From Streptomyces sp. NL15-2K (lineage in GTDB: Bacteria > Actinomycetota > Actinomycetes > Streptomycetales > Streptomycetaceae), in NCBI RefSeq assembly GCF_030551255.1, contig NZ_CP130630.1, positions 7,607,501-7,671,500 of the forward strand: a DNA stretch of 64,000 nucleotides. Reading direction: 5' to 3'. This document shows, piece after piece, positions 18,235 through 29,012 of the stretch. Position numbers and translations under genes: made by a program. Position 1 is the stretch's first letter. Every line of letters begins with the position of its first letter. A model generated the notes under the pieces. That model saw nothing but the letters and a program-made list of their open reading frames with translations. It was not told where the DNA came from and made no database searches.

Positions 18235-19226
18235 GTGGATCACGGCCCGAACCCGGCGAGGCACGCCTCGCGGAGCAGCACCTGGGAGACCGACTCGCCG
18301 CCCTGGTGGACGGCGAGCTCGGTCATGAGTCGCGTGAGCGCGTCCTCGCGCATCTGGCCACCTGCGCCAAGTGCAAGGCCGAGGCCGACGCACAGCGCCG
18401 ACTGAAGAACGTCTTCGCGGAGGCCGCCCCGCCGCCGCCCTCCGAGAGCTTCCTGGCCCGACTCCAGGGGCTTCCGGCAGGAGGCGACCCGGACGGCGAT
18501 GACGACTCGCCGTTCGGCGGGGCGGGATTCGCCGGCGGCCTGACCGGGCGGCCCGGTGTCACCGGCGTCTTCGGCCTGAAGCGCGGCGAGCGCTTCGAGT
18601 TCGACTACGTCCCTGCCCGTCCGCATGGCCCTGTTCTGCCCTCCTCGGCGAACCGTGGCTTCCGTATCCACGACGTCAGCCGTCACGAGGCCGAGCGGTC
18701 GGCCTCGCGCGGGATGCGGTTCGCGTTCGCCGCCGCCGGCGCGGTGTCCCTGGCCGCGATCGCCCTGGGCGGTGTCAGCACGGTCGCGCCCGGCGACACG
18801 GCCGCGGACGCGCGGGGCGGATCCGGCGCCGGAAGCAATGTCACCCCGGCGCGCACGCAGGGCACGGGCGCCGCCACGACGCCCGAGAGCCGGCGCCGTG
18901 GGACCGGCCCGCTGCTAGCGCAGGGCCAGGGACACGGAGGGGCGCTCGGTGCCCCGGTCGCCCCGACCGAGGTGTCCGCACCGCTGCTGCCGGGCGTACC
19001 GGCGCCTGCGGCGGGCGAGGAGGCCGTCCACTCGCTGACCGCTCCCGTAATGGCCGGCGCGGCCGCCATGTCGCCCCTGATACGTCCGCTCAGTGCCACC
19101 CCGCCGATCACTCTGACCGCGTGGTCGACGACCCCGGACCTCCAGGCCCCCGGCCTGCTCGCCGGACCCGTCCCCGACAGCACCTCCGCACCGTCGCCGT
19201 CCGCTTCCTCGGGCACCGCTCGCTGA
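18231..19226 (+). CDS. Zinc-binding anti-sigma factor (RseA-type)
   Basis: A 331-residue membrane anti-sigma factor. The N-terminal ZAS zinc motif H-x3-C-x2-C reads HLATCAKC at about residues 41-48. A central transmembrane segment ([19 protein letters not shown]) is followed by a long Ala/Gly/Pro-rich outer tail. It should hold the sigma factor encoded just upstream inactive until stress. It starts at GTG 18231, overlapping the sigma stop. The tail is far longer than in mycobacterial RseA and has no recognisable domain. Confidence 0.88.
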   Translation: MSGSRPEPGEARLAEQHLGDRLAALVDGELGHESRERVLAHLATCAKCKAEADAQRRLKNVFAEAAPPPPSESFLARLQGLPAGGDPDGDDDSPFGGAGFAGGLTGRPGVTGVFGLKRGERFEFDYVPARPHGPVLPSSANRGFRIHDVSRHEAERSASRGMRFAFAAAGAVSLAAIALGGVSTVAPGDTAADARGGSGAGSNVTPARTQGTGAATTPESRRRGTGPLLAQGQGHGGALGAPVAPTEVSAPLLPGVPAPAAGEEAVHSLTAPVMAGAAAMSPLIRPLSATPPITLTAWSTTPDLQAPGLLAGPVPDSTSAPSPSASSGTAR

Positions 19227-19334
19227 CCGGTCTCTGCGCCGCGGCGCGCGAACCTGGTTGAATCCAGGGGAGTCGACGAACCGCGGCCGGCGCCGACGAG
19301 CCATGCCGGGGCAGGCCGTGACGGTGGGGAGAGC

Positions 19335-21137
<1,803 letters not shown>

Positions 21138-21381
21138 GCGGCCGGGGGCAGGGCGGCCGAGCAGGACCGAGACTCACAGAAATGTCACAGAAGAGGCCCC
21201 TTCCGACGCCCTCTCATGCGTCCCACTAGGCAAACAACCCGGAAAAGCCCACACATACCCGCATTCGGAGGCCTCGGGACAGTACCGGTCGTACGGGATC
21301 GCCGGGTACCGTGGATCCGGCCCGGACCACGGAAGACCCGCACAGACCACCGAGGGCCGAGGACATCGCAAGGAGCTTCAG

Positions 21382-21822
21382 GTGTTCAATGACATAGGAC
21401 CGCTCGAGCTGGTGACGCTCGTTGTCCTCGCCGTGCTCGTCTTCGGCCCGGAAAAGCTCCCGAAGCTCATCCAGGACGTCACGCGGACCATCCGCAAGAT
21501 CCGTGAGTTCTCCGAGAGCGCCAAGGAGGACATCCGGCAGGAACTCGGCCCGGAGTTCAAGGACTTCGAGTTCGAGGACCTCAACCCCAAGACGTTCATC
21601 CGCAAGCAGCTGGACAACGACGAACTGGGGCTCAAGGAGATCCGCAACGGCTTCGACCTGAAGAAGGAGATGGCCGAGGTCACGGACGCCGTGCACGGCC
21701 GTGAGTCGGAGTCGTCCGGGTCCTCGGGTTCCTCCGGGTCCTCCGGCGCCCGCGTCGACATGACCAAGAAGCCCGAGAGCCCCGGCGACGACCGTCCGCC
21801 GTTCGACGCGGACGCCACCTGA
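21382..21822 (+). CDS. tatB: Sec-independent protein translocase subunit TatB
   Basis: A 146-residue TatB-type protein: short N-terminus FNDIGPLE, one transmembrane helix (LVTLVVLAVLVFGP), the hinge GPEKLPKL, an amphipathic helix, and a polar tail with Ser-Gly repeats (SSGSSGSSG). It forms the TatBC receptor that recognises twin-arginine substrates. GTG 21382 with AAGGAG five bases upstream is the clear start; the longer frame from 21130 has no TatB features. TatA and TatC are not in the window. Confidence 0.93.
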   Translation: MFNDIGPLELVTLVVLAVLVFGPEKLPKLIQDVTRTIRKIREFSESAKEDIRQELGPEFKDFEFEDLNPKTFIRKQLDNDELGLKEIRNGFDLKKEMAEVTDAVHGRESESSGSSGSSGSSGARVDMTKKPESPGDDRPPFDADAT

Positions 21823-22040
21823 GCGATAGTCACGCACCCCCGTACGTGATGCTTTTCATACTCCTCACGCGCCCCGGTACGGCCTGAACGCGCCCCCTTG
21901 AGCGACCCACGCGCCCGGTGGTTTCCCGGCTGCTCGCAGTGGTGTGGCTATGCTGCCGAGTTGTTGTGCGGACCGGACGAGTACGCCCGAAGGGGGGTGG
22001 GCCGTCTCGGTTCGACGAGAGCAAGGAGGCGTCCGGGCAC

Positions 22041-22697
22041 ATGGAGACGACGAGTCGGGCAGTCGCGCAGACGCCGGCCGCGGAGGGCGGACAACAGGTC
22101 CCCTCCGCCCGGCGCACGGTGGACGGCTACCTGCTGGCGCCCTTCCCGTGGTACGGCCTCGACGAGGCCTTCACGGGGCCGCGCTGGCTGATGCAGGTCG
22201 GTACGGCGGCCGACGGGGCCGTCGAGCACGGGTCGATCGGGCACGGTGACGAGCCCTCCGTACGGAACGAGGCGACGGAGGACAAGGAGAAGTTCGCGGT
22301 GGTGGTGACCGTCGCCGCGAATCCGTCCCGGAGGAGCGCGGACGGTACGGGGCTGCTGGAGGCCACGTCGGTGTCCTCGGCGGCCTGGCTCGCCGGGGTG
22401 GGGCTGCTGTCCTTCACCTGGCCCGGCCAGATGGACCACTCCCTGCGCGACGACTGGCTGGAGCAGCAGACGGAAACGGCGTGGGCCCTCGCGGACGACC
22501 TGGACGGTGCGGACTGGTCGACGCTGTCCCTCCCCGTGGACGGGGTACCGACGCCGTTCCACTACCGCGAGTCCGAGTTCGGCTGGGTCCTGGCCGGGTC
22601 GACGCAGGAGGGGGTGCACGTGGGGGCGTACGGGAGAGGCATGAGCGCGTACGGACTCGGCTTCGCCATGATCAAGGACATCTCGGCGTACGCATAG
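22041..22697 (+). CDS. Conserved actinobacterial protein of unknown function
   Basis: A 218-residue soluble protein. I recognise no catalytic motif. Notable segments are VDGYLLAPFPWYGLDEAFTGPRWLMQVGTA and FHYRESEFGWVLAGSTQEGVHVGAYGRGM. ATG 22041 has AAGGAGG 11 bases upstream. It stands alone between tatB and the convergent mrp gene, in a position similar to uncharacterised genes between tatB and mrp in mycobacteria. Confidence 0.75.
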   Translation: METTSRAVAQTPAAEGGQQVPSARRTVDGYLLAPFPWYGLDEAFTGPRWLMQVGTAADGAVEHGSIGHGDEPSVRNEATEDKEKFAVVVTVAANPSRRSADGTGLLEATSVSSAAWLAGVGLLSFTWPGQMDHSLRDDWLEQQTETAWALADDLDGADWSTLSLPVDGVPTPFHYRESEFGWVLAGSTQEGVHVGAYGRGMSAYGLGFAMIKDISAYA

Positions 22698-22720
22698 CCC
22701 GGCGATACGACTGGCCGGTG

Positions 22721-22770
22721 ATACGACGAGAGGGCGCCGTCCGCGGAGACGACGCCCTCCTCGTCGTAGA
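22721..22770. terminator. Hairpin between convergent unknown gene and mrp
   Basis: TACGACGAG-AGGGCG (about 22722-22736) pairs with CGCCCTCCTCGTCGTA (about 22753-22768) with one bulge. It can serve both convergent genes. Confidence 0.7.
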
Positions 22771-22777
22771 GGAAGTT

Positions 22778-23911
22778 CTAGAACTTGTTCCTCGGGGTGA
22801 TCCCCAAGGACAGTCCCGAAAGCCCCCGCTGCCGTCCTCCCAGCTTCCCCGCGATCGCTCGCAGCGCGGAGCCCGCCGGGGAGTCCGGGTCCGTCAGGAC
22901 CACCGGCTTGCCCTCGTCGCTGCCCTCGCGGAGGCGGACGTCGATGGGGATGTTGCCGAGGACGGGGACGGACGCACCCGTCGTGCGCGTGAGGCCGTCC
23001 GCCACCGCCTGGCCGCCGCCCGTGCCGAAGACGTCGACCATCTCGCCGCAGTGCGGGCACGGGAGACCGGACATGTTCTCCACCACGCCGACGATCTTCT
23101 GGTGCGTCTGGACCGCGATGGAGCCCGCCCGCTCGGCCACCTCGGCGGCGGCCTGCTGAGGCGTCGTCACGACCAGGATCTCGGCGTTCGGCACCAGCTG
23201 GGCGACCGAGATCGCGATGTCGCCCGTGCCGGGGGGCAGGTCGAGCAGCAGGACGTCAAGGTCGCCCCAGTACACGTCCGCCAGGAACTGCTGGAGCGCG
23301 CGGTGGAGCATCGGGCCGCGCCAGACGACCGGGGCGTTGCCGGGGGTGAACATGCCGATGGAGATGACCTTCACGCCGTTGGCGGAAGGCGGCATGATCA
23401 TGTTCTCGACCTGGGTGGGGCGGCCATCGGCGCCGAGCATGCGCGGCACCGAGTGGCCGTAGATGTCGGCGTCGACGACACCGACCTTCAGGCCGTCGGC
23501 CGCCATCGCCGCCGCCAGGTTCACGGTCACCGACGACTTGCCGACACCGCCCTTGCCGGAGGCGACCGCGTACACGCGCGTGAGCGAGCCCGGTTTCGCG
23601 AAGGGGACCTCGCGCTCGGTCTGGCCGCCGCGCAGCGCGCTCGTCAGTTCCTTGCGCTGCTCGTCGCTCATCACGTCCAGCGTGACGTCGACGCGGGTGA
23701 CGCCCTCGACCCGCGAGACCGCCTCCGTCACCCGCTGCGTGATCGTGTCGCGCATGGGGCAGCCGGAGACCGTCAGGTACACGGCGACCGCGACCGCTCC
23801 GTCCGCACCGATCTCCACCGATTTGACCATCCCGAGTTCGGTCAGGGGGCGGTTGATCTCGGGGTCGTTCACCGTCGCCAGTGCTTCGCGCACCGCGTCT
23901 TCCGTAGCCAT
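22778..23911 (-). CDS. mrp: Mrp/NBP35-family iron-sulfur carrier ATPase
   Basis: A 377-residue protein. The N-terminal MIP18/DUF59 domain (VREALATVNDPEINRPLTELGMV, with Cys in SGCPMRDT) is followed by a P-loop ATPase with deviant Walker A GKGGVGKSS and the CxxC motif PCPHCGE. It assembles or delivers Fe-S clusters. I chose ATG 23911 on family alignment. The Shine-Dalgarno is weak, and the same frame extends to 23974. Confidence 0.92.
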   Translation of the reverse strand: MATEDAVREALATVNDPEINRPLTELGMVKSVEIGADGAVAVAVYLTVSGCPMRDTITQRVTEAVSRVEGVTRVDVTLDVMSDEQRKELTSALRGGQTEREVPFAKPGSLTRVYAVASGKGGVGKSSVTVNLAAAMAADGLKVGVVDADIYGHSVPRMLGADGRPTQVENMIMPPSANGVKVISIGMFTPGNAPVVWRGPMLHRALQQFLADVYWGDLDVLLLDLPPGTGDIAISVAQLVPNAEILVVTTPQQAAAEVAERAGSIAVQTHQKIVGVVENMSGLPCPHCGEMVDVFGTGGGQAVADGLTRTTGASVPVLGNIPIDVRLREGSDEGKPVVLTDPDSPAGSALRAIAGKLGGRQRGLSGLSLGITPRNKF

Positions 23912-23954
23912 AAGGACGATGGTACGGCGCTGCACAGGGGCCCCGGTAAGTCCG

Positions 23955-24563
23955 TCACCGGTCGTCTGCGTCACGTCGCCGTGACCGTTCTGCCGTAACC
24001 GCGTGGAATGCGCTGTGCTCGTGATGGCCGTCCCGGCGCCCCTCCAGCTCCTTGACCATGTCCTGCAGCTCGGAGCGGATCCAGTCGCGGGTGGCGACCT
24101 CGCCGAGACCGATGCGCAGGGCGGCGATCTCCCGGGTCAGGTATTCGGTGTCCGCGATCGACCGCTCGTTCTGCTTGCGGTCCTGCGCCAGGTCGACCCG
24201 GGCGCGGTCGTCCTGCCGGTTCTGCGCGAGCAGGATCAGCGGGGCCGCGTAGGAGGCCTGGAGGGACAGCATCAGGGTCAGGAAGATGAAGGGGTAGTTG
24301 TCGAAGCGCAGGTCATGCGGTGCGAAGACGTTCCACAGCACCCACACGACGACGACGACCGTCATCCAGACCAGGAACCGCCCGGTGCCGATGAAGCGCG
24401 CGACCCGCTCCGAGAGCCGTCCGAAGGCCTCCGGATCCCACTCGGGCAGGATCCGTCGCCGCGGCGGACGCGGCTGGTCCAGGCGGGGGGTGCGGGGGCG
24501 GGTGGTCGCCGTCGCGCCCGCGGGCATCCGCTCGTGGGTGCCGGTCTCGTGCTCAGGCGCCAT
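23955..24563 (-). CDS. DUF1003 family membrane protein
   Basis: A 202-residue protein with a basic, Pro-rich N-terminus, two transmembrane helices (FLVWMTVVVVVWVLWNVF and FIFLTLMLSLQASYAAPLILL, the second with the family's LSLQASYAAPLIL signature) and a C-terminal coiled-coil-prone cytoplasmic domain (DRKQNERSIADTEYLTREIAALR). The function is unknown. It overlaps the upstream MgtE-N/CBS gene by 11 bases, and this pair is conserved in actinobacteria, suggesting a joint role in divalent-cation handling (inference). Confidence 0.88.
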   Translation of the reverse strand: MAPEHETGTHERMPAGATATTRPRTPRLDQPRPPRRRILPEWDPEAFGRLSERVARFIGTGRFLVWMTVVVVVWVLWNVFAPHDLRFDNYPFIFLTLMLSLQASYAAPLILLAQNRQDDRARVDLAQDRKQNERSIADTEYLTREIAALRIGLGEVATRDWIRSELQDMVKELEGRRDGHHEHSAFHAVTAERSRRRDADDR

Positions 24564-25857
24564 GGGAGGCCACCCCCTCGGCCCCTTGGATCCCCTGGTC
24601 CTCGTCCAGGTGGAACTCCGTCTCCCGCCAGTCCTCGGGCAGCATGTGGTCCAGTACGTCGTCCACGGTCACCACGCCCAGCAGCGACCCCGAGTCGTCG
24701 ACGACGGGCGCCGCGACCATGTCGTACGCCGCGAAGAACCCGGCGACGACCGGCAGCGCCGCGTCCGGTTCCAGGTGCTGCGGGTCGTCGTCGATGACCG
24801 CGCTGACCAGCGTGTACGGCGGCTCGCGCAGCAGGCGCTGGAAATGGACCGTGCCGAGGTACTTGCCGGTCGGGGTCTCGTCGGGTGGCCGGCAGACGTA
24901 GACCTGGGCGGCGAGCGCGGGGGACAGGTCGGGGTTGCGGACGCGGGCGAGCGCGTCGGCGACGGTGGCGTCGGGCCGCAGCACGATCGGCTCCGTCGTC
25001 ATCAGACCGCCGGCCGTGCGCTCCTCGTACGCCAGCAGGCGCCGCATGTCGGCCGCGTCCCCGGGCTGCATCAGGCTCAGCAGCCGCTCCTGCTCCTCCT
25101 CCGGCAGTTCGGAGAGCAGGTCGGCCGCGTCGTCGGGGTCCATGGCCTCCAGGACGTCGGCGGCACGTTCCTCCTTCAGCTTGCCGAGGATCTCGATCTG
25201 GTCGTCCTCCGGCAGCTCTTCGAGTACGTCGGCGAGGCGGTCGTCGTCGAGGGCGGCGGCGACCTCGGCGCGCCGCTTGGGAGAGAGGTGGTGCAGCACA
25301 TTGGCCAGATCGGCGGGGCGCAGCTGCTCGAAGGTGGCGAGCAGGTTCTCGGCGCCCTGCCCCTGCTCCTCCAGGGAGAAGCCGGTGACCGCGGACCACT
25401 CGACGGTGAGGGTCTCTCCCTTGCGCCTGAAGGCGCCGCTCTTGCCGCCCTTGCGGACGAAGACCCGGTCGATCTCCCAGTCCCGGCGGGCCGGCAGCTG
25501 ATGCACCGCCAGGTCGAGGACGGTGACCTCCTCGCCGGTCTCCACCAGCGTGACGCGCCGGTCCAGGAGCTCACCGAAGACGAGCCGCTCGGTGGGCCGC
25601 TGCTCGAAGCGGCGGACGTTGAGCACGCCGGTGGAGATGACCTGGCCCGACTCGATGCTGGTCACCCGGGTCATGGGCAGGAAGATGCGGCGGCGCGTGG
25701 CGAGTTCGACGACCAGCCCGAGCAGGCGGGGCGGCCGCCGTCCGACGCGCAGCATGACGACCAGATCGCGCACGCGCCCGACCTGGTCACCGGTCGGATC
25801 GAAGACGGCGACGCCGGAGAGATGCGAGACGAAGATCCGGGGGGCGCCCGCTGCCAT
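24553..25857 (-). CDS. Soluble MgtE-N/CBS-domain protein with PRC-barrel-like N-terminus
   Basis: A 434-residue cytoplasmic protein. The N-terminal PRC-barrel-like part (VSHLSGVAVFDPTGDQVGRVRDLVV) is followed by an MgtE-N superhelical domain (about residues 180-300: LRPADLANVLHHLSPKRRAEVAAAL, then IEILGKLKEERAADVLEAM and MDPDDAADLLSELPEEEQ) and a CBS pair. MgtE magnesium channels sense Mg2+ with these domains, but here the channel domain is absent, so it is probably a regulator rather than a transporter. It starts at ATG 25857 behind AAGGAAG. It is translationally linked to the DUF1003 gene. Confidence 0.88.
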   Translation of the reverse strand: MAAGAPRIFVSHLSGVAVFDPTGDQVGRVRDLVVMLRVGRRPPRLLGLVVELATRRRIFLPMTRVTSIESGQVISTGVLNVRRFEQRPTERLVFGELLDRRVTLVETGEEVTVLDLAVHQLPARRDWEIDRVFVRKGGKSGAFRRKGETLTVEWSAVTGFSLEEQGQGAENLLATFEQLRPADLANVLHHLSPKRRAEVAAALDDDRLADVLEELPEDDQIEILGKLKEERAADVLEAMDPDDAADLLSELPEEEQERLLSLMQPGDAADMRRLLAYEERTAGGLMTTEPIVLRPDATVADALARVRNPDLSPALAAQVYVCRPPDETPTGKYLGTVHFQRLLREPPYTLVSAVIDDDPQHLEPDAALPVVAGFFAAYDMVAAPVVDDSGSLLGVVTVDDVLDHMLPEDWRETEFHLDEDQGIQGAEGVASHGA

Positions 25858-26092
25858 GGCTGTGCTTCCTTTTCGTGCGGGATTCGTGCTGAGGAGCTGT
25901 GGGGGTCGCTGGGTGGACCTCTTGGGGGATCTGTGTTCCGAATTGCCCGCTCGGGTGGGCTTCAGGCTAGCCCGTCCCGATCGGATACGCCCTGGTGAGC
26001 GGTCCGGACGGTCTGGCTCCGCCGCGGGTGCACGGCACCGGTACGCTGCCGTACGCCGCTGAAGGACCCTTGTCAGAAAGGCAGCGCCACCT

Positions 26093-26848
26093 GTGACTGC
26101 GATTCCCCGGCGCCGTACCGGCAGGGCCGCCCTGATGAGCGCGATCTGCGCCCTGGTCGTGACGGGGACGGGCCTGACGGGGTGCAGCGAGGACCCGGAC
26201 GCGGGCACCAACGGGGTCGGCAAGTTGCCGGCCGACCAGATCCAGTCGAAGACGCGCGCGGCAGCCGGCGCGGCCGGCGCCGTACGGCTCTCCGGGAACG
26301 TGGTCGTCGGCGAGCGCACATACCGGCTCGACATGCGCCTGAAGTCCGACGGCGCCACCGGCTCGGTCACCGCCCAGGAGACGACCTTCCAGTTGCTGCG
26401 GGTCGGCGAGCACCTCTTCCTCAAGGCCGACGCGGACTTCTGGACGGACGCGGACGGCAAGGGCGACGGCTCGGACGCCGACGCGGCGGCCGCCGACAAG
26501 CTCGACGGCAAGTATGTGAAGGTGCCGCAGGGCGACCCCTCGTACAAGAAGTTCAGCGGTTTCACGGACAAGGACCTCCTCTTGGACGGTCTGCTGACGC
26601 TGCACGGCACGGTGGACAAGGACGGCCACCACGAGCAGGCGGGCGTCCGCACCATCCGCATCGCCGGCGCCGACGGCTCCGGCGGCACGCTCGACATCTC
26701 CCTGGAGGGCAAGCCGTACCCGCTCCGCCTGGTACGGGCGGGCGGCGCGGGCACGCTGACCTTCTCGGCCTGGGGCAAGGACTTCGCCCTGAAGGAGCCG
26801 GAGAAGGACGAGACGGTCGACTACGGCAAGCAGCTGCCGACGTCCTAG
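26093..26848 (+). CDS. Lipoprotein of LppX/LprG-like appearance
   Basis: A 251-residue exported lipoprotein. The signal peptide ends in the lipobox LTGC. The mature part has alternating beta-strand patterns (GAVRLSGNVVVGERTYRLDMRL, then RVGEHLFLKADADFW, then YVKVPQGDPSYKKFS) like the LppX/LprAFG fold that carries lipids in mycobacteria. That match is by eye only. It starts at GTG 26093. It is monocistronic and faces a convergent hypothetical gene across a terminator. Confidence 0.75.
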   Translation: MTAIPRRRTGRAALMSAICALVVTGTGLTGCSEDPDAGTNGVGKLPADQIQSKTRAAAGAAGAVRLSGNVVVGERTYRLDMRLKSDGATGSVTAQETTFQLLRVGEHLFLKADADFWTDADGKGDGSDADAAAADKLDGKYVKVPQGDPSYKKFSGFTDKDLLLDGLLTLHGTVDKDGHHEQAGVRTIRIAGADGSGGTLDISLEGKPYPLRLVRAGGAGTLTFSAWGKDFALKEPEKDETVDYGKQLPTS

Positions 26849-26858
26849 ACGGCGTCCT

Positions 26859-26884
26859 GGAAGTCCTGGGCGTCCAGGACTTCC
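26859..26884. terminator. 11-bp perfect hairpin between convergent genes
   Basis: GGAAGTCCTGG (26859-26869), loop GCGT, CCAGGACTTCC (26874-26884). Confidence 0.8.
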
Positions 26885-26891
26885 CGTGGGG

Positions 26892-27407
26892 CTACCGCCG
26901 CCGCTTGCGCTTCTTCATGAGCAGCCGCGGCAGCCCCGCCGGAATCGGCTGACGCGTCGTCGCCGGCGTCGGCAACGGTGCCTCGGCCAAGCGGTCGGCA
27001 GGCAGGGGCGTCGTCGTCCCCGTCGGCTCCAGGCGGAGTACCCGGCATTCGCGGGCCCAGCGCTCCGTCATGGTCTCGGCGTCGGGGGCGTTCAGGCGCT
27101 TGCCCTTCAGCTCGGCGACCGCCGCCTCCCACGCCTCGGAGCCCGGCGCGAGTTCCACGACCTTCGCCGCCCACGACACCAGCCGGCCGCCCTTGTCCTT
27201 GCTGCGGACCGTGACCTCGGCTTCGGTGCCGTCGGCCAGCCCCGGCAGCGGCTGCTCGCCGGGCCCGTCGCCGACCAGGCAGGCCGCGCCCTCGTGCCAG
27301 ACGTGCCACAGGGCGCGCGCCGGGCCGCCGGGACCCTTGACCCAGATGAGGCCGGACTTCTTCGTGGCCTCCTCGACGAGGGCCTGGTCGAGCAGCTCGC
27401 TTGTCAT
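26892..27407 (-). CDS. Conserved hypothetical protein
   Basis: A 171-residue protein. The first 120 residues (KSGLIWVKGPGGPARALWHVWHEGAACLV) suggest a small beta-barrel, perhaps the split-barrel flavin-binding type, but no cofactor motif is clear. The C-terminus is basic (LLMKKRKRRR) and could bind nucleic acid. It starts at ATG 27407, 23 bases before the corA stop on the same strand, so it is probably expressed with corA. Confidence 0.7.
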   Translation of the reverse strand: MTSELLDQALVEEATKKSGLIWVKGPGGPARALWHVWHEGAACLVGDGPGEQPLPGLADGTEAEVTVRSKDKGGRLVSWAAKVVELAPGSEAWEAAVAELKGKRLNAPDAETMTERWARECRVLRLEPTGTTTPLPADRLAEAPLPTPATTRQPIPAGLPRLLMKKRKRRR

Positions 27408-27430
27408 GAGCCCAGCCTATCCAGGCGCCT

Positions 27431-28546
27431 TCACAGCCAGCCGTTGCGCTTCAGCGTGCGGTGGATGCCCAGACACAGGACCACGGTGATGCCCATGATC
27501 GCCGGGTAGCCGTACTTCCAGTGCAGCTCGGGCATGTGATCGAAGTTCATGCCGTAGACCCCGCACACCATCGTCGGTACGGCGATGATCGCGGCCCACG
27601 AGGTGATCTTCCGCATGTCCTCGTTCTGCGCGACGGACGCCTGCGCGAGGTTGGCCTGGAGGATCGAGTTGAGCAGTTCGTCGAAGCCGATGACCTGCTC
27701 CTGGACGCGGGCGAGGTGGTCGGCGACGTCCCGGAAGTACTTCTGGATGTCCGGGTCGATCAGCCGCATCGGACGCTCGCTCAGCAGCTGCATGGGCCGC
27801 AGCAGCGGGGAGACGGCCCGCTTGAACTCGAGCACCTCGCGCTTGAGCTGGTAGATCCGCGCCGAGTCCACACCGCGCGAGACCCCGCCACGGTCCGGCG
27901 AGAAGACCTCGGTCTCCACCTCGTCGATGTCGTCCTGCACGGCGTCGGCGACCGCGATGTAGCCGTCGACGACATGGTCGGCGATCGCGTGCAGCACCGC
28001 CGAGGGGCCCTTGGCGAGCAGCTCGGGGTCGTCCTGGAGCCGGTGCCTGAGCGCCCGCAGCGAGCCCTGTCCGCCGTGCCGGACGGTGATGAAGAAGTCC
28101 CGTCCGGTGAAGCACATGACCTCGCCGGTCTCGACGACCTCGCTGTTGGCGGTGAGCTGGTCGTGCTCGACGTAGTGGATGGTCTTGAAGACGGTGAACA
28201 GGGAGTCGTCGTACCGCTCCAGCTTGGGCCGCTGGTGGGCCTGCACCGCGTCCTCCACGGCCAGCGGGTGCAGCCCGAACTCGCTCGCGATACCCGAGAA
28301 TTCGGCCTCCGTCGGCTCGTGCAGGCCGATCCACACGAAGCCACCGTCACGGCGCACCACGCGCATCGCCTCGTGCGGGGTCAGCGGCTTGTCCATCCGC
28401 ACGCGGGCCCCGTCGCGGTAGACGGCGCAGTCGACGACGGCGGAGGGCGTCGAGGGGTCGCGGGTGGTGTCGTACGCGCCGGTGTCCTTGCGCAGGGAGA
28501 CGCGGGACGGGCGGACCACGGCACGCAGGTCGCGGATCATCGACAT
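27431..28546 (-). CDS. corA: CorA-family magnesium/cobalt transporter
   Basis: A 371-residue CorA-type channel. A large cytoplasmic N-domain (residues 1-300) with the coiled-coil stalk helix is followed by two C-terminal transmembrane helices. The hallmark YGMNF motif ends the first. The short loop MPELHWKYGYP and a basic C-terminus (LKRNGW) also fit. It conducts Mg2+ along the membrane potential. ATG 28546 is preceded by GAAGGAGCC. The 466 bases upstream hold no gene. Confidence 0.95.
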   Translation of the reverse strand: MSMIRDLRAVVRPSRVSLRKDTGAYDTTRDPSTPSAVVDCAVYRDGARVRMDKPLTPHEAMRVVRRDGGFVWIGLHEPTEAEFSGIASEFGLHPLAVEDAVQAHQRPKLERYDDSLFTVFKTIHYVEHDQLTANSEVVETGEVMCFTGRDFFITVRHGGQGSLRALRHRLQDDPELLAKGPSAVLHAIADHVVDGYIAVADAVQDDIDEVETEVFSPDRGGVSRGVDSARIYQLKREVLEFKRAVSPLLRPMQLLSERPMRLIDPDIQKYFRDVADHLARVQEQVIGFDELLNSILQANLAQASVAQNEDMRKITSWAAIIAVPTMVCGVYGMNFDHMPELHWKYGYPAIMGITVVLCLGIHRTLKRNGWL

Positions 28547-29012
28547 GGCAGGCTCCTTCGTGACAGGCAACGAAAGGCCGCCGACGACGGGTGAAACTAC
28601 CCGGAATGGGGACGTCCTGACTGCGGATGTTTGGCACGTCCACAAAGCGGGGAGCACCGCACCGTCGCGGTGGCGAGCTTCGCTACTGATACAGCTGTGG
28701 ATACAGCTCAGACAGATCAGGCAAAACGAAACGAAGCGCTCTTCCGCGGTGAAGCGAGTGCGAGAGGTGGCAGCCAGCCAGAGCCAGAGCAGCTACATCA
28801 GCGGCGGGAAGAGCGGGTGCTACTGCACGGTCGACTTCGGTCCATTGCAGCCCCACCTCCTCCGGCCGGTCCCTCGTAAGGGAGTTCCTTCGGCGTCGGG
28901 GCTTGATCGCGACGCTTCTGCGTGCTGCCCCGAACCACCGGCCAAGAGTATCAGCCGACTGCGGTGTCAAGGCGCTCGTTTGCCCGGTACTGACGAGTTC
29001 TATGCTCGCGGC
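28547..29012. promoter_or_regulatory. 466-bp divergent intergenic region, corA / SUFU-domain gene
   Basis: No convincing gene on either strand. It contains two direct GATACAGCT copies (about 28686-28705), a GCCAG/AGCCAGAGC-rich stretch and, on the minus strand, TTGACA near 28973 that could be a corA promoter -35, implying a leader of about 400 bases. I looked for an M-box-like Mg2+ riboswitch and could not recognise one, though folding was not possible. Confidence 0.4.
28979..29006 (+). promoter_or_regulatory. Putative leaderless promoter of the SUFU-domain gene
   Basis: TTTGCC (28979-28984), 16 bases, TATGCT (29001-29006). The -10 box ends six bases before the ATG at 29013, which has no Shine-Dalgarno, so the transcript would begin at the start codon. 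Confidence 0.5.

Noticed and set aside
28547..29012. M-box or other riboswitch before corA
   Set aside because: No recognisable conserved core sequence was found by eye; reported only as an unexplained region.
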